Source: Maratus speciosus (Eukaryota > Arthropoda > Arachnida > Araneae > Salticidae). From it: 64,000 bases of DNA. The notes beneath the pieces are model-generated. The model was not told the DNA's origin and made no database searches. It was given only the letters and a program-made list of their open reading frames with translations. The DNA lies in NCBI GenBank assembly GCA_963932465.1, contig OZ010795.1:522851451-522915450 (forward strand), in the 5' to 3' direction. Position numbers and translations under genes: made by a program. Shown in pieces: positions 1 to 12,237 of this stretch; position 1 is the first letter of the stretch; each line of letters begins with the position of its first letter.

Positions 1-730
1 ATCCGAAAATGTACTTGAATTATTTTGTGCAGCCTTGCGTAATGTTTATAAAATGTAGACACACCAAATGACATGGAAAAAAATGGATAAATTTTAAAAA
101 GCATGCCACAATTGAAAACGCAATATCAGCAGTTATTGCTCATAGACACTACTGTAACCGAATACATTTGTTCGTCTCCGTATAATAAAAAAAAAGAAAA
201 AAAAAGAATGTAAATGCAATGCACACCACATCATATTCTACAGTAAGCAATGTGTAGTGCGCATCTGTCATGTATGTCAGTTTCATTACGTTTGAAATAG
301 TATAGCGTAATTAAAATACACTGCAAACGAATTTTACCTATAGACCATAATGTAATGGAGTTCTTTTCTGCAGCCCTGTACATGATCTGCATAATTTATA
401 CAGAAAAAGTAATATTTAAAAAAAAAGTGCTAAATATAAGAAAACATACTGAAATTGAAAACTCATTTTCAGCAATTATTCCTCATAGACAGTACTGTAA
501 CCTAATTATTTTGCGAGGCTCCAAAAATGAACGATATTCCATTCTTGTGTGTACCTGTAAATGAATGACAAATACTATGCGCACCATATTTTATAGTAGA
601 CATTTTGTAATGTACTTCCTTGTTATATATCAATTTCAGTATGTTAAAAATATTATAACATCACTAAAATGCACTAAAACGATCATTTCCCATAGACCGT
701 AATGTAGTGGAATTATATTGAGCGTCTCTG
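1..730. repeat. Tandem duplication, unit about 345 bp
   Basis: Two diverged units lie head to tail. Matching landmarks are the cagcc(t/c)tg boxes near 30 and 367, the ctcatagacaSTACTGTAACC stretches near 138 and 482, and the catagaccRtaatgtaRtgg stretches near 341 and 691, giving a 340-350 bp period. The unit is AT-rich and has no conserved reading frame; the 69-codon frame at 355-564 lies inside one unit and is not preserved in the other. The array may continue to the left of the window. Confidence 0.6.
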
Positions 731-1513
731 TAAACGAAATACAAATGACACACACTTCATTTCCAACACCGAACATGCCATGGTAAACCTCAATACGTAT
801 AAACCTCAATACGCTTCTATGAGAATATGGGAATGAATTCCTAAATAATTTTCTAGGATGTCAGCGATTTTTATCAGTTGATTTAAATTAGCGATTAAAT
901 TATGATTTTAATCAACTGATTTTTTTTAAATCATTGATTAAAATAATAAAATTTCTAAATGTCTAAAATGACATAAAAAGGAATTAAAATCTAAGATGAA
1001 TATAATTTGGAAAGTTTCTACAGGTATTTTGACTTAGTAATAAACAACAACAAAAAAAAAGGCTTTAAATATTTTCTTCTAAGCTTAATTTCTGAGTATT
1101 ATAAAAAAATAAGTACAATAAGTTTCTAAAAAGGATAGTTTTATATGACATAAAAAAAACATTTCATTTAAAATATTTAAATATATAATTTGCAATGTCA
1201 TAATTTTCTTTAAGTAATCAAATAATTCATTCGTTTATATAAAATAAGCATAGCAGTATAATAAATTTCTGCAAGTAAAAGAATAAAATAGCTAGAATCT
1301 TTTTTTTTTCTTATTCTACATATGCAATAATAAATTTACAGCAAATATTGGAGCAAAAGAAGAATGAAAGAATGACATCTGCTCAACAGTTAATGTAAAA
1401 GGATGTATAAGAGAAAAAGAACTAATTAGTATACAAAAGTTAAGCACAACAAGAGCTTCTTCAGTATAGGTTGACTTTTTTTTTTTTTTTTTTTACTTTG
1501 TAACTCATATACG

Positions 1514-1557
<44 letters not shown>

Positions 1558-2361
1558 TATTGAAAAGGTAGCAAAACTTTTTTCTTAAAAATGAACCATT
1601 GAAAGTTAATATTTCCCGCTGGGATGTGATATTGCTATTATTTAATATTTTGAGGATTTCGGATATTCTTATATTTACTCTGTATGAGTGTAAGGATAGA
1701 TTTAACTCATTTTCATAAATTTTTTGGTTAGCATACACATACAATTGTTTAAGTTTATATTTAGATGATTAACAGTAATTTTTTCAAGTACAAATGTAAA
1801 ACGAGTTGCAAACAATATCATTTGTTATTTTATTATTTATATGTAATTATTATATATAATTTTATTATTTGTGCTACTAATGAAATTACTTATTTGCAGG
1901 TTTTATTAATTTTCTAATTTACTTACTTTTTCCTCTAGGACACTTTTTAAGGGCCCCTTTTGAAATTAGCAAAATGTGCCCTGCCCCTTTTGAAATTGGG
2001 AAAATGCACCCTGCCTTTTTAAGAAATAGTGAAATTCACCCGTAGTTTTAGCCAGAGATTTCTTGTAAAAAAAACTTTCCCATTCCACAGTATTTCTAAA
2101 TCCGTGTGCCCAAGACATTGCAAAAATAATAGGACTTTATTTCTTTAGAAAAAAAAAATAATAAAAAAAAAAAAACAGGATATTATTAAAGCATGTTGTT
2201 ATTTAATTGTATTTTTCAATTTGTAATTAATAAAATTATTAAAAATTAATGACACATTATTTATCATACGAAAAAATTATACAATTTTTTTTTTCTCTGA
2301 TATCGTTACTAAACACATTACTACTAATATATTTCCTCATGGAATAGTGCTGTTTTATGAA
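731..2361. other. AT-rich stretch without a gene
   Basis: No coding or RNA gene is visible. It holds an imperfect hairpin at 876-924 (atcagttgat paired with atcaactgat), a T-run near 1479-1494 followed by a 39-base A-run at 1516-1554, and two similar (g)ccccttttgaaatt segments at about 1955 and 1984. The 79-codon frame at 1505-1744 runs into the homopolymer and is not a gene. Confidence 0.6.
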
Positions 2362-5103
2362 CTAGCATCCTGCTTCGTTTTCTTTCTAGAATGAATACTA
2401 AATTATTAATTATCATTTTAGTAATTAAAGCATAAAAATGTATATTACGTTTCTAATTAGTGAGTTAATTGTTTAATAATTATTAATTTTAATTAGTGTT
2501 AGCAATTAAATATTAAATTCAGTTATTAATAATTTTAATATATAAAAATATCACTGGTATTTAATATGGTTTTACATAATTATTGCAAAATATTAATGTA
2601 TATAATGTTATTGTATGCTATTAACTAATGAAACTACTAATTTGCAGTTTTTATAATTTCTGTACCTAATTACTAAATAATAATTATAATTTTATTCAGG
2701 GCCGGTGAGAAGGGGGGGGGGGGGCGACACAGAGGGCAACTTCCCAGGAGCCCGGGACCAAAGGGGCTCGGTTTCACATGGAAAAAGTACAGGAATTTTA
2801 TACTATTCCAAATCTTATCTTGCTCATACTTTTTTCCTTTGCAATCTGAAATACATTTCTTAGAAGCGTAGTTTAGAAGATTTCCGACAAAAATCACAGG
2901 AAACCCCCCCACTGAGAGAACTAAAAGCTGTAAAATAGTTGATCACGTTACTACTCACGTTACCATAGTACAAATAGCTGGCAACTTCCTGCCTTCCTGA
3001 AAAATGACCAGATCATAGGGAGCTATGCCTACGCCTTGAGGCAATGTCGCAAAAGTATTGTTTCCTGTTACCTCTCTTCCTCCGCGGGTATTCAGGTATT
3101 ATCAGGTAATAAGCTTTCAGTGAATGTCTAATTGGGATTTTTTTTTTTTTTTTCTAAATTGCTAGTACATAATACTTGTTATATTTATGCTTATTCTGTA
3201 CAAACTTTTGTTTCTGTTTTTTATTTATTATTATTATTATCCTTACGTTCTTATTAACTATATCTGTTGCAAAGTATAGATACAAGCATAAGAGAAAAGA
3301 AAACAAGAACAAAAAACTGAAATTTTTGATTTTACAAAAGTTATGAGTACATACATATAAACAAAATTACCTAAGAAATAAGTAAAAATAAAGATTTCGA
3401 ATGTACACAAAATAATTATTTTCATTACCATATTAAAGTCAGTATGATGTAGTCATCAAGACTTGATTTAAAAAATTAGAGGCCCAAAGTATAGACATTC
3501 TTGGGGCCCTCTGTGTTACTCACTTATGACGTCTTATATGAAAAACCAAAAGATCATTTTGGCTAAAATATTATCATGCGAGTAACAGGGACATGATCAG
3601 AGGGCGATAGGGCGGAGAGTTGTATCGGTGCTCTAAGCTGAAAAAGGCCCCGTGAGGAACCGTTTAAGTATATGCATATAGTACATACAGGAGATACAGA
3701 GGGCCCACCTGACCTCTGTTCGGGGCCTCCAATTTCTGCTTGTATTGGTGAGTGAGGTTAAACTTAACACATATTATGAGAGGAAAGAAAAACTCGGAAA
3801 ACAGAAATACTTTAGTATATTTTCATTATCCTTTAAAATATCAAACTTACGTATAACTTCATTATACATGAGATTCACCATATACACAAAATTAAAAATG
3901 ATATTCAAAATCAGCTGCCTTCCCCCAAAATCTCTTGATCGTATTCCTATAACTACTGAACCTGATGGAAAATAAAATCGTCATGCTCATGTTTGCTGCT
4001 TGCACAAAAATTGAAGCGTGGTATTAAAGTTGCTTCCCAATTTCCCCTAAACTCACTTGAGGACAGGTTTTTTTTTCTGATCTAGATTTATCATCGTGAA
4101 AAAACGACTTGGGCCCATAATCATGATAACTCGGGCCCCTACACAGCTCTATTCTTCACTTTCTATCAAAAATTATATTGATGCTGAGGTATAAATTTCA
4201 TGCACAAAAACTGAATATAGTGGAAAGGATATTTTTATTGTGAGAGCGCGGAGAAATGCCCGATATGTCGAAGTAGCATAAGATGGGTTAAGGATTCGAT
4301 CCCCCTTCCTTAAAAATAGGTGGAAAAGGACCCCCCCCCCCCCCCGTTGTATATAAAAAGTAAAGTTTGAGAAAACAGTTATTTTCCTGCAGCATTTTTC
4401 TGTTTAATTCAGAGTCAAAAGTTTTATGCAATAGACTTAAAACATCTTTTCATAATGAGAAATAAAGACACATTGATTTCCTGTGATGAAATGATACATC
4501 ATTCAAAGTACTTTTCCCAGATTCAAGCCACCTGCTTGTCTTGCGATTGGCGAGCTGGTTACTGAACAAGAGCTTGCTTGGTTCGAACCCAATCAGGTAT
4601 GGATGTGTGTAGTGGGTCAGATTCCATTTTAATTTGAAGTCCCAGTCTGTTTAGCTCATGTGTGCAAGAGATGATCATAGCATTCCTAACCAACAAAAAC
4701 AATCGCAGATTCTCTGAAAATTACTTTCATAATTATACTTAAAACTGCATGATTTTAGCCACAAGAAAGAATTTTTTATTAAAATCTTTAATTTTCACAA
4801 TTATGTGCAAATCCTTTTCGTTTTGTTGCTTGTATTGAATAAATCTCTGATAAAATCACGCGCACAACAAGAGGCTTGTACAAAGGACATTTTTTTCCAC
4901 GAATTTGTCCAAGGAAAGACTAATTAAGCTAATTATAACAAATGAAAAATCTCAGCCTCAGGTTCATTTGAATCTGTCTATGTGTATCCTTATCCAAATT
5001 TGTAGACCTCTACGTGCGATAGATTTCCCTAACCGTCGTCAACAAACAAACAAATACGCAGAAGACACACGGACAAGAAACCCTTCTTTTTTATTAATAT
5101 AGA
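2362..5103 (-). mobile_element. Possible Helitron, minus strand
   Basis: On the minus strand the sequence at 5103 downward starts TCTATATTAATAAAAAAG, preceded by A, and runs into a Helitron-like 5' leader with TTGTCCGTGTGTC. At 2362-2365 the same strand reads ATGCTAG followed by T, the Helitron CTRR end at an A|T target. The 5' end is fairly convincing; pairing it with this 3' end is a guess, because the usual hairpin before CTAG is weak. The interior has no Rep/helicase frame. It includes a 12-base G-run near 2714, ggccc-rich patches at 3480-3520 and 4110-4140, and a C-run near 4331. Confidence 0.35.
4548..4590 (+). promoter_or_regulatory. Pol III A/B-box-like pair (possible tRNA-derived SINE)
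   Basis: TGGCGAGCTGG at 4548-4558 resembles an A box with one base missing, and GGTTCGAACCC at 4580-4590 is a good B box. Their spacing of about 32 bases suits a tRNA. I could not fold a convincing cloverleaf, so this could be a SINE head or chance. Confidence 0.3.
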
Positions 5104-6056
5104 TATATTAATATAAAAAAATTGTAAGTACTTTTACTTAATGTGTGTCTATTATATTTCATAAATAATAATACAGTGTTATCCTCAGTTAGAACATCAT
5201 AACAAGCATTTTAGACTATTAACCCCTTCGCAACAAGCGTCGTTTAAAGAATTTTTAATATCTTATCACCACGGTTCTCGCTGCCACTCACCATTGCGCC
5301 AAATCGCGACAAAATGCTTCATTTGGCGAGTAAAGGACCGATTACATTCGCCTGATTGTGAATGTTTAATGATTACTCATTTTTTTTGTGAGTGTGTGTC
5401 AGTACAGGCGACAGATTATTAGCGTTACTGGACGATTGTTGTCGATTATCATGTTCAATGGCATCGAATCATTAGTACAGTTTTCAATCTGCCTTTGAAG
5501 TATGGCTTTCAATGAAAAGCCATAGAATTCTGGAAAAAACATATTTTTTAAATGCAATATATTTTATTGTTTATATTTAAGATTTTTCAGGATTCATTAT
5601 ATGTAATATCTTAAAATCCTGAGTAAACTTCGGTCGTAAAGTTTTGCTTCATAATATTTTAATGAGTTAAATCGGGTTTGGGAATTTCTCCTTACTTGCG
5701 CAAGACATTAAAAAGAACTTTTTTTTTTAATAGTTTATGTTGCGCATCATTGAATTTAGATGAATAACTGTTGTATAAGATGTTTCAAAAAAGTAGTTTA
5801 TTTTAGAGTATATTGAAAGAAAGTTAGATTAAGGGGTCAAAGATCGATTTCTCAGTTTTTCACGACGAATCTATTTTGCTAACATTTTTTTCATTTGGCT
5901 ACTGTTTTTTATTTTTGATTAGTCAAATTGCTAACGTTCATTAAAAGTAAGCGAGATCCCTGCTTGACATGAAACAAAAGCATGAGACGAACAGAGTTTT
6001 AAGGCTTTTAGTCATACTCAGCGTCCGAATTTCCCTCACTAATGTTAAACCTATGG
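5104..6056. other. AT-rich stretch without a gene
   Basis: No gene seen. A TTAACCCCTTCGCAAC segment at 5219-5234 resembles one end of a TTAA-type element, but no matching partner end was found. Confidence 0.5.
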
Positions 6057-6367
6057 GTGCATTCGTATATTTAAAATATCTCCTGAGAAAAATAATAATT
6101 TTAACTTGCTATTTTGTGTATGCTTCTTAAAGGAAGTCTCTTTTTTTTTTAGTTCTCAAAATATTTCTAAAATATCTGCTTAATTCCATATTTTGTACGT
6201 TAAAATTTGATAAGCTGTGAGTAAAATTTCCTATAAAATTAAGTATATATTTTAGAAATATTTTTATAACGAAGAAAAAAAACATCCTGTAAGAAGTGAA
6301 AACAGAAAAAAAAAGAATTTAAAATTATTAATTTCTCGAAGAGATATTTTAAATATACAAATGCATC
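6057..6367. mobile_element. Foldback (palindromic) MITE, about 310 bp
   Basis: Two long imperfect inverted arms, about 6058-6195 and 6227-6366, pair almost end to end. The outer arm reads TGCATTCGTATATTTAAAAT on the left, and its reverse complement lies at 6340-6366. The inner arms match around AAATATTTCTAAAATAT at about 6158 and 6250. The outer end GGTGCATTCGTA resembles the terminus of the element at 6583, so the two may share a transposase source. No frame is present. A target duplication was not resolved. Confidence 0.7.
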
Positions 6368-6631
6368 TCTAAGCGTTTTCATCAAAATTTCTCATATCTT
6401 ATTTAAAACAAAAATACTTTTACGAACGTATATGTAACGTACTAACTACGGTCCAACGTATACTCTAATACTTAGCTACAGGATAGTGTGAAAGGGGGGA
6501 AGTCGAAGTAGGCAATTCCCCCGTGCGCGGAAATGGAGGGGGGCGTCAAATGTATACTACCAATCTCATTTTTCTTCTTTTTAGGTGCGTTCGTAATTAT
6601 ATAAATACGTAGCACCTATAGTCGTCGTTTA

Positions 6632-6684
6632 GTCCGTCCGTCTGTCCGTCTGTCCGTCCGTCTGTCCGTCTGTCCGTCTGTCCG
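6632..6684. repeat. GTCC/GTCT tetranucleotide microsatellite
   Basis: An irregular run of gtcc and gtct units of about 53 bp just inside the left end of its host element. A shorter version sits at the same place in the copy at 27222. Confidence 0.85.
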
Positions 6685-6718
6685 CATGTAACAGAGCAAA
6701 AACTACCCAACCGAATAG

Positions 6719-7545
6719 TCTGAAATTTCAAATATGTGATTGTTGCAAAATTTTGTCGAGCCATTTCAAATTTTATGAAAATCGGATGTATAGTTTAATT
6801 ACAGGGACAGTCAAAAGTTTTTCTTTACATTACGGCCAATGGGAAACATTATTGCAAGTGGATTTTAATGATATTAGAGCCTTCCGAATGATCTGAAATT
6901 TTAAAGATATAATTGTTGCAAAATTTTGTCGAGCCATTTCAAATTTTATGAAAATCGGATGTATAGTTTAATTACAGGGACAGTCAAAAGTTTTTCTTTA
7001 CATTACGGCCAATGGGAAACATTATTGCAAGTGGATTTTAATGATATTAGAGCCTTCCGAATGATCTGAAATTTTAAAGATATAATTGTTGCAAAATTTT
7101 GTCGAGCCATTTCAAATTTTAGGAAAATCGGACGTATAGTTTAATGACAGGGACAGTCAAAAGTTTTTCTTTACATTACGGCCAATGGGAAAAATTATTG
7201 CAACTGGATTTTAATGGTATTAGAGCCTTCCGAATGATCTGAAATTTTAAAGATATAATTGTTGCAAAATTTTGTCGAGCCATTTCAGATTTTAGGAAAA
7301 TCGGATGTATAGTTTAATTACAGGGACAGCCAAAAGTTTTTCTTTACATTACGGCCAATGGGAAAAATTATTGCAAGTGCATTTTAATGATATTACAGCC
7401 TTCCGAATGGTCTGAAATTTTAAAGATATAATTGTTGCAAAATTTTGTTGAGCTATTTCAAATTTTAGGAAAATCGGATGTATAGTTTAATTACAGGGAC
7501 AGTCAAAAGTGTTCCGAAAAAATTATTGGAAGTGCATTTTAATGA
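6719..7545. repeat. 173-bp tandem array, about five units
   Basis: The box acagggacag recurs at 6801, 6974, 7147, 7320 and 7493, exactly 173 bp apart each time. Each unit carries attgttgcaaaattttgtcg, gaaaatcggaygtatagttt and ttacggccaatggga. Neighbouring units differ at only a few positions, so the expansion looks recent. The copy of the host element at 27222 has a single unit, so the array grew after the element spread. Confidence 0.9.
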
Positions 7546-8208
7546 TGTATCAGACTATGCACGTTATGAAGTGCAAAAAATTATACATTCAGTACAATAT
7601 GGGGTGCAAAAAATAATTTTAAAACTAGTTATAGTACGAACGCACCTCATTTGCCACGTTTGACGAGCAATTTCCAACTTGTTTAATGTATACTATAAAT
7701 AATTAACACTTTCCAACATAGTTGAAAAGTTTATGACTTCGGTTTGTCTAGCCGTCTGTCCACGCTCTAGCTCTCGTAAATATGCTCGGATCGCTCTTAA
7801 ATTTTTGGATGTTAGTGACCGCTACCATACCACGTTCCCTATTTCAAATGAAGTTTGTAGCATGTTTAGTTCATTTACAGGGACAGTAAAAAGTTTTCCG
7901 TTACATTACGGCCAATGAGAAAAAAACGCTTCAAATGATTTTTAATGGTGTTACTTTCTTTCAAACATAGTAAAATTGATATTCATTTAAGAAGCCCACT
8001 AAAATATGTATTCTGTTGAATATACGATGTAAAGAATAGTTATAGTTCATTTACAGGGCCACACAAAAGAATTCCGTTCATAATGGTATAGGGGAAATTG
8101 TTTGCGGTGTATTTGAAAAGATTTCAGATACTATATTGCATCCGAATTACTGTATATTAATAATGATTGCTCGAAATGCATTTTTAATTATGATATGCGC
8201 TTTTTTAG

Positions 8209-9317
8209 GGTTTCGTTCATCTGTCGAAACTCTATTCGTCTCTGTCACAGAGCCCGTTCTCAGAAACTATACATGTTGGAGACTTGAAATTTTGCATACT
8301 TATAGCTGAACACCACACATCATACGAAAAATCGTAAAATTTCGAAAAAGTCATACATTTAACCCTTTGGGCTCCCACATGTGTATTTTAAACAATTCTT
8401 CCTAATTAGGTTGGAGGCGTGAAATTTTACATACTTATAGCGGAACACCACATATCAAACGATAAATCATAAAATTTTGAAAAAGTCGTACATTTAACCC
8501 TTTGGGCTCCCACATGGGTATTTTAAACAATTCTTCATAAGTGAGCCCCTATTTAGGTTGGAGGCGTGAAATTTTGCATACTTATAGCTGAACACCTCGC
8601 ATCAAATGACAAACCATAAAATTTTGAAAAAGCCGTACATTTAACCCTTTGAGCTCCCACATGTGTATATTAAACAATTCTTTCTAAGTGAGCCCCTATT
8701 TAGGTTGGAGGCGTGAAATTTTGCATAATTATAAACACCACATATCATACGACAAATCATAAAATTTTGAAAAAATCGTACATTTAACCCTTTGGGCTCC
8801 CACATATGTATTTTAAGCAATTCTTTCTAAGAGAGCCCCTAATTAAGTTGGAGACATGAATTTTTGCATACGTATAGCTGAATACCTCAGACCACACGGC
8901 AAATCATAAAATTTTCAAAAAATCTTATATTATTTACTCTACCGGGCTCTAACTTGTGTATTTTAAGCAATTTTTCTGACCTCCGCCCTTTTCACCCGGG
9001 GAGCACTTTTCCAACTTTTGCCGACACCCCTTTGACAATTCTTTCATATTATGCACCATAGCCTTACATATTTTAGTTCCACTTTTTACCTTCAGGGGCG
9101 CCTATTTATCTCGGGTGCTATCGGCCCACTCCCCTCTACTAATATATCTACGGATAGTGTATAAAACGGAGTTTCGTTCGGATAGAGGTTAGTTTAGAAT
9201 AGAGTGCGCTCCTGGTTGCGAAATGTGGAACTAAGATATTTTTTAAAAGGATAAAGTGTTTTGAAAGGAATATTAAACGAAACACTCTGCGCGATCTGTG
9301 ATCACACTTACCTACTT
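8209..9317. mobile_element. Insertion nested in the 7687-9962 element
   Basis: Copy 2 reads continuously from atatgcgcttttatg to tttcactaaatttatgcat. Copy 1 has the same flanks, but split by about 1.1 kb that starts near gggtttcgttcatctgtc. A gtttcgtt word occurs near the left end, and its complement in tattaaacgaaacac near 9270, so short inverted ends are possible. The segment holds a 147-bp array and a TATAAAA box near 9160. Both boundaries are approximate. Confidence 0.5.
8276..8990. repeat. Tandem array of about 147 bp, five units
   Basis: The word ttggag recurs at 8276, 8411, 8558, 8705 and 8848 (spacings 135, 147, 147, 143). Each unit carries gtgaaattttgcatacttat, a cgtacatttaacccttt box and gggctcccacatgtgtattt. 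The outer units are the more diverged, as expected for an array that expands from its centre. Confidence 0.85.
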
Positions 9318-9962
9318 GTTCACTATATTTATGCATATTATAAAGTGCGTATAAATGTATAATTCATATACAGAGCTACAGAAATGAATTCGTAAAGGTT
9401 ACTGAGTATGAGCATAAATTGCTTAATGTTGAGTTTTAAAGGAGTTATGCATTTTTACGCTGAACTGAATTTAGTGTACTAAGAAATATTTGTAGAATAT
9501 AGATAAAATAATATACAGGGCCACGCAAAGAGTTGGATACATGGCCGTCTATGGGTGATAATTTCTGGAAATGTAATTTCAGTAGTTTTAAGCGTGTTTT
9601 AGTTTGAATTAAATTTTAGCTAAATAGTGGCATGTAATAAAGGTACTAGGTAAACTACAGGGCTGTACAAAAGTATTCAAATATGTTTCCATCTATTAGT
9701 ATAAATTGCTGAAAGATGAATTTCAACCTGTTATACATTTTCTTGCTAAACTAAATTTTCCCATTAGTATATATATCAACATACAGATCGAATATTGTTC
9801 AAAAGAATTGGAATACATATTTGGCTATGGGTGATAACTACTGAAATCAGATTTTTAAATGTTTATTTAGTTATCTTATTTACCTTATTTTCCCAAGTAA
9901 CGAAGTTTCGTTAAAGCTTTCAGGGAGTGTTGGAAAGTGTTTCATAATCTATGCTGTACGCA

Positions 9963-10643
9963 TGATTTTTCTTACTTGTTATACATGTAGATAGATATAG
10001 GGAATTTTTCCCCAATGAAAGTACATACTTTTTACATTTCAAAGTCCATTACCCCACATCCAAAAACAAATTACTGACTAAGTACAATTTTCTTGCCAAC
10101 TGTTATACAGTATTGTTAGATGCATTATTTTTTCCACAACCATTTCCCAGATCCGCTTTTCCATAATATAACTGCGAATTTATTTATTTGTTTTTTCTTA
10201 TTTGAAATTTTTGAATTAAAAATTTTAAAGTTCCAAAATAAGCGCGAAATATATATTCAACAGAATTGATTTCTGTTTGTGCACTTCGCCAGTTTTGTGC
10301 CATCTGTCACAGAGAGAAGTCGAAGATTGGGGTCGACAAATTTAAACTTTGGCCCAGGTGCACTTTTCTGTTCGCACAGTCTGCTGAACTAATAAACTTT
10401 ATATTTTTAAATCGTATCATAGAAGGATAATATAATATAGATACTAAAATGTATGAAAAATACTACTACTTTCACATTTAATGTGCATAATTATTTTTTA
10501 TTTTGGAAGATATATCCTTTACAATATTTTAAATATTTATGGTTTTCGTTCACGGTTACTTTCACTAAATCTATACATTCCCCGACAGTTATTATAAACT
10601 TTGTAATAAATAAAGTTAATACCCACTTCCTTCTCACGATTAA
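9963..10643. other. AT-rich stretch without a gene
   Basis: No gene, RNA or clear repeat seen. The overlapping 74- and 76-codon frames near 10453-10715 lie on opposite strands of the same AT-rich DNA and have no recognisable content. Confidence 0.5.
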
Positions 10644-10853
10644 CCCTTTCAGGAGCAAAGTACTTTTCTTCTTAAAATTTTGAAATGACAGGTTCACGGC
10701 AGGAGTTAGAAACAATTTTATTTGAAAATAAGTAAAAACTTTTCTTCAAATACAGTATAAATGCAAAATTTTATTTCAAAACTCTGGTGTCAATGTGGCA
10801 TTTCGGAATTAAAATTAAGTGGGATATATTATATCCCACAGCCCCTCAAGGGG
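10644..10853. mobile_element. TTAA-flanked MITE (piggyBac-like), 210 bp
   Basis: TTAA at 10640-10643 and 10854-10857 flanks a segment that starts CCCTTTCAGGAGC and ends GCCCCTCAAGGGG, an imperfect inverted pair. TTAA targets with CCC-starting ends are typical of piggyBac-type elements. A subterminal hairpin, TGGGATATATTATATCCCA, sits at about 10819-10838. There is no internal frame. Confidence 0.65.
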
Positions 10854-10857
10854 TTAA

Positions 10858-12022
10858 ACATTTAAGAATAAATCTAGACCAAAAATATGTAAAGGAAAGG
10901 TTATTTCAAATTCTATAGAGAGACTCGGAGCCCCTAACAAGACCTCGATTGGAGAGGGACCCTGGTTGAGGTCTGCACGGGCCAGAATTTCCAAACAGAA
11001 ATCAGTAAAAATTTCTACAAAAAATTCAGATTTTCCTTGACATACAATTAAGATTCCTTTAAAGAAAACTGCATACATATTTATGGGATAAATTTACAGT
11101 TTATATTTGAAAATTACGATGTGTTTGCAAGACAGAAAATACACAATCGCAACATTACTTAGATTCTTATAGACGTTTCAACATTCAAAAATGGATTCAT
11201 TAAAAAATTAATGTAGTTTAGAATAAAAGAAAAAAAAGGAGGTTTAGAAACTCATAACTTTTGAAGCTGTATAATAAAAAGTAGATTTGTGAACATACTT
11301 CTTTGTCATTTATTAAGGCTTTTCTAAATTCCAAAAGAGATACTTTCTGACACATTTCTGAATTCATTTCTTTTCAGAAACGCATAAGATTGGCAGGTGT
11401 TGTCATTCAGAAACTATGTAATCGAATGGCGTTATCGATTTTTTGATAAAGGCAATATATCTATGAGAATATACTGTTAAAGGTAGCATTTTGAATAGAA
11501 TTTCGGAAGCGACATCACGGGAAAGAAGAAAAACCCGAAGCCATGACAAGAATATCTTGTATGTCGACAAATAATTTATTTTTCTAAAATGGAAAACGCT
11601 ATTCTATTCCAAATCCTTTCAATAGTTAGGCTTGTCAATTTTATGCCTTTGCAGTTAAAAGTTTGTCAGAAAATGTGTCAAAGTTTCGCGTTTGAGAACC
11701 ACCTTAAGGTATAATTGCAACGATTACGTTAAGGCTGTTCTCAACTGTTCTGCTGAACAAGAGCAAAACGTTTTAACACATATACAAATTCCTTTTTTAA
11801 CGGAAATATATAAAATTGGAAGGCCTGACTATGGAAGCGATTTGAAATCGAACTGTGTTTTCCATTTTTTGATAAATAAATTACCTATTGAGTTATAAGC
11901 AATTTTAATCACGTAACAAAGACGTTTTTCACCCTCCCTTTGTTGGTTATTCTTCTTTCACACGGGAATTAGGTTCAAACGCCCACTTTGACACTATTTT
12001 CTGAAAAATCTATTGCGTTTGG

Positions 12023-12054
<32 letters not shown>

Positions 12055-12237
12055 GGAAAACGCAGTTCGATTACATTACTTCTAAACAACAACACCTGCT
12101 AGTTTTATGCATTTCCGAGCAAAAATAAATTAAAACTTATGTCATAAATTTGCCCTTTTGGATTTGAGAACAGGCTTAAATAAAATAAGAAGAGCACTTA
12201 TTTTCTTTTACGCAAACTTTTCTTTCTCAGCAGGATA
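10858..12237. other. AT-rich stretch without a gene
   Basis: No supported gene. A small GC-richer patch lies at 10920-10990 within a 74-codon minus frame with no recognisable domain. A 31-base A-run occupies 12023-12053. Confidence 0.5.

Larger units (their letters stand above)
6583..7647. mobile_element. Non-autonomous DNA element, AGGTGCGTTCGTA termini, copy 1
   Basis: A 13-bp perfect terminal inverted repeat, aggtgcgttcgta at 6583-6595 and its complement at 7635-7647, bounds 1065 bp. Inside are a GTCC/GTCT tetranucleotide run (6632-6684), then gtaacagagcaaaaa, then a 173-bp tandem array. A second, shorter copy with the same head, tetranucleotide run and tail lies at 27222-27726, which shows this is a dispersed family. 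There is no transposase frame; the 61-codon frame at 7478 is a shadow of the array. The superfamily is not clear. Confidence 0.75.
7687..9962. mobile_element. Inverted-repeat DNA element, AACACTTTCCAACA family, copy 1
   Basis: The left end (7687-7742) contains aacactttccaaca and gaaaagtttatgacttcg. The reverse complement of the right end (9900-9962) reads aacactttccaaca followed by a matching gaaagctttaacgaaacttcg, so the inverted termini are imperfect and about 50-60 bp long. The body repeats a short box, acaggg(c)cacRcaaaag, at about 7874, 8053, 9516 and 9658. Copy 2 at 15971-16520 aligns to the body and right end. Comparing the copies shows an extra 1.1 kb here (8209-9317). No transposase is visible. 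Confidence 0.6.

Noticed and set aside
4548..4590. tRNA gene
   Set aside because: Only A- and B-box-like words are present; no cloverleaf could be folded.
5219..5842. TTAA-type MITE starting at TTAACCCCTTCGC
   Set aside because: The candidate right end near 5831 reads TTAAGGGG in the wrong arrangement, so no valid pair exists.
6719..7545. CRISPR-like regular array
   Set aside because: The 173-bp units are contiguous with no unique spacers, and the DNA is eukaryotic transposon sequence.
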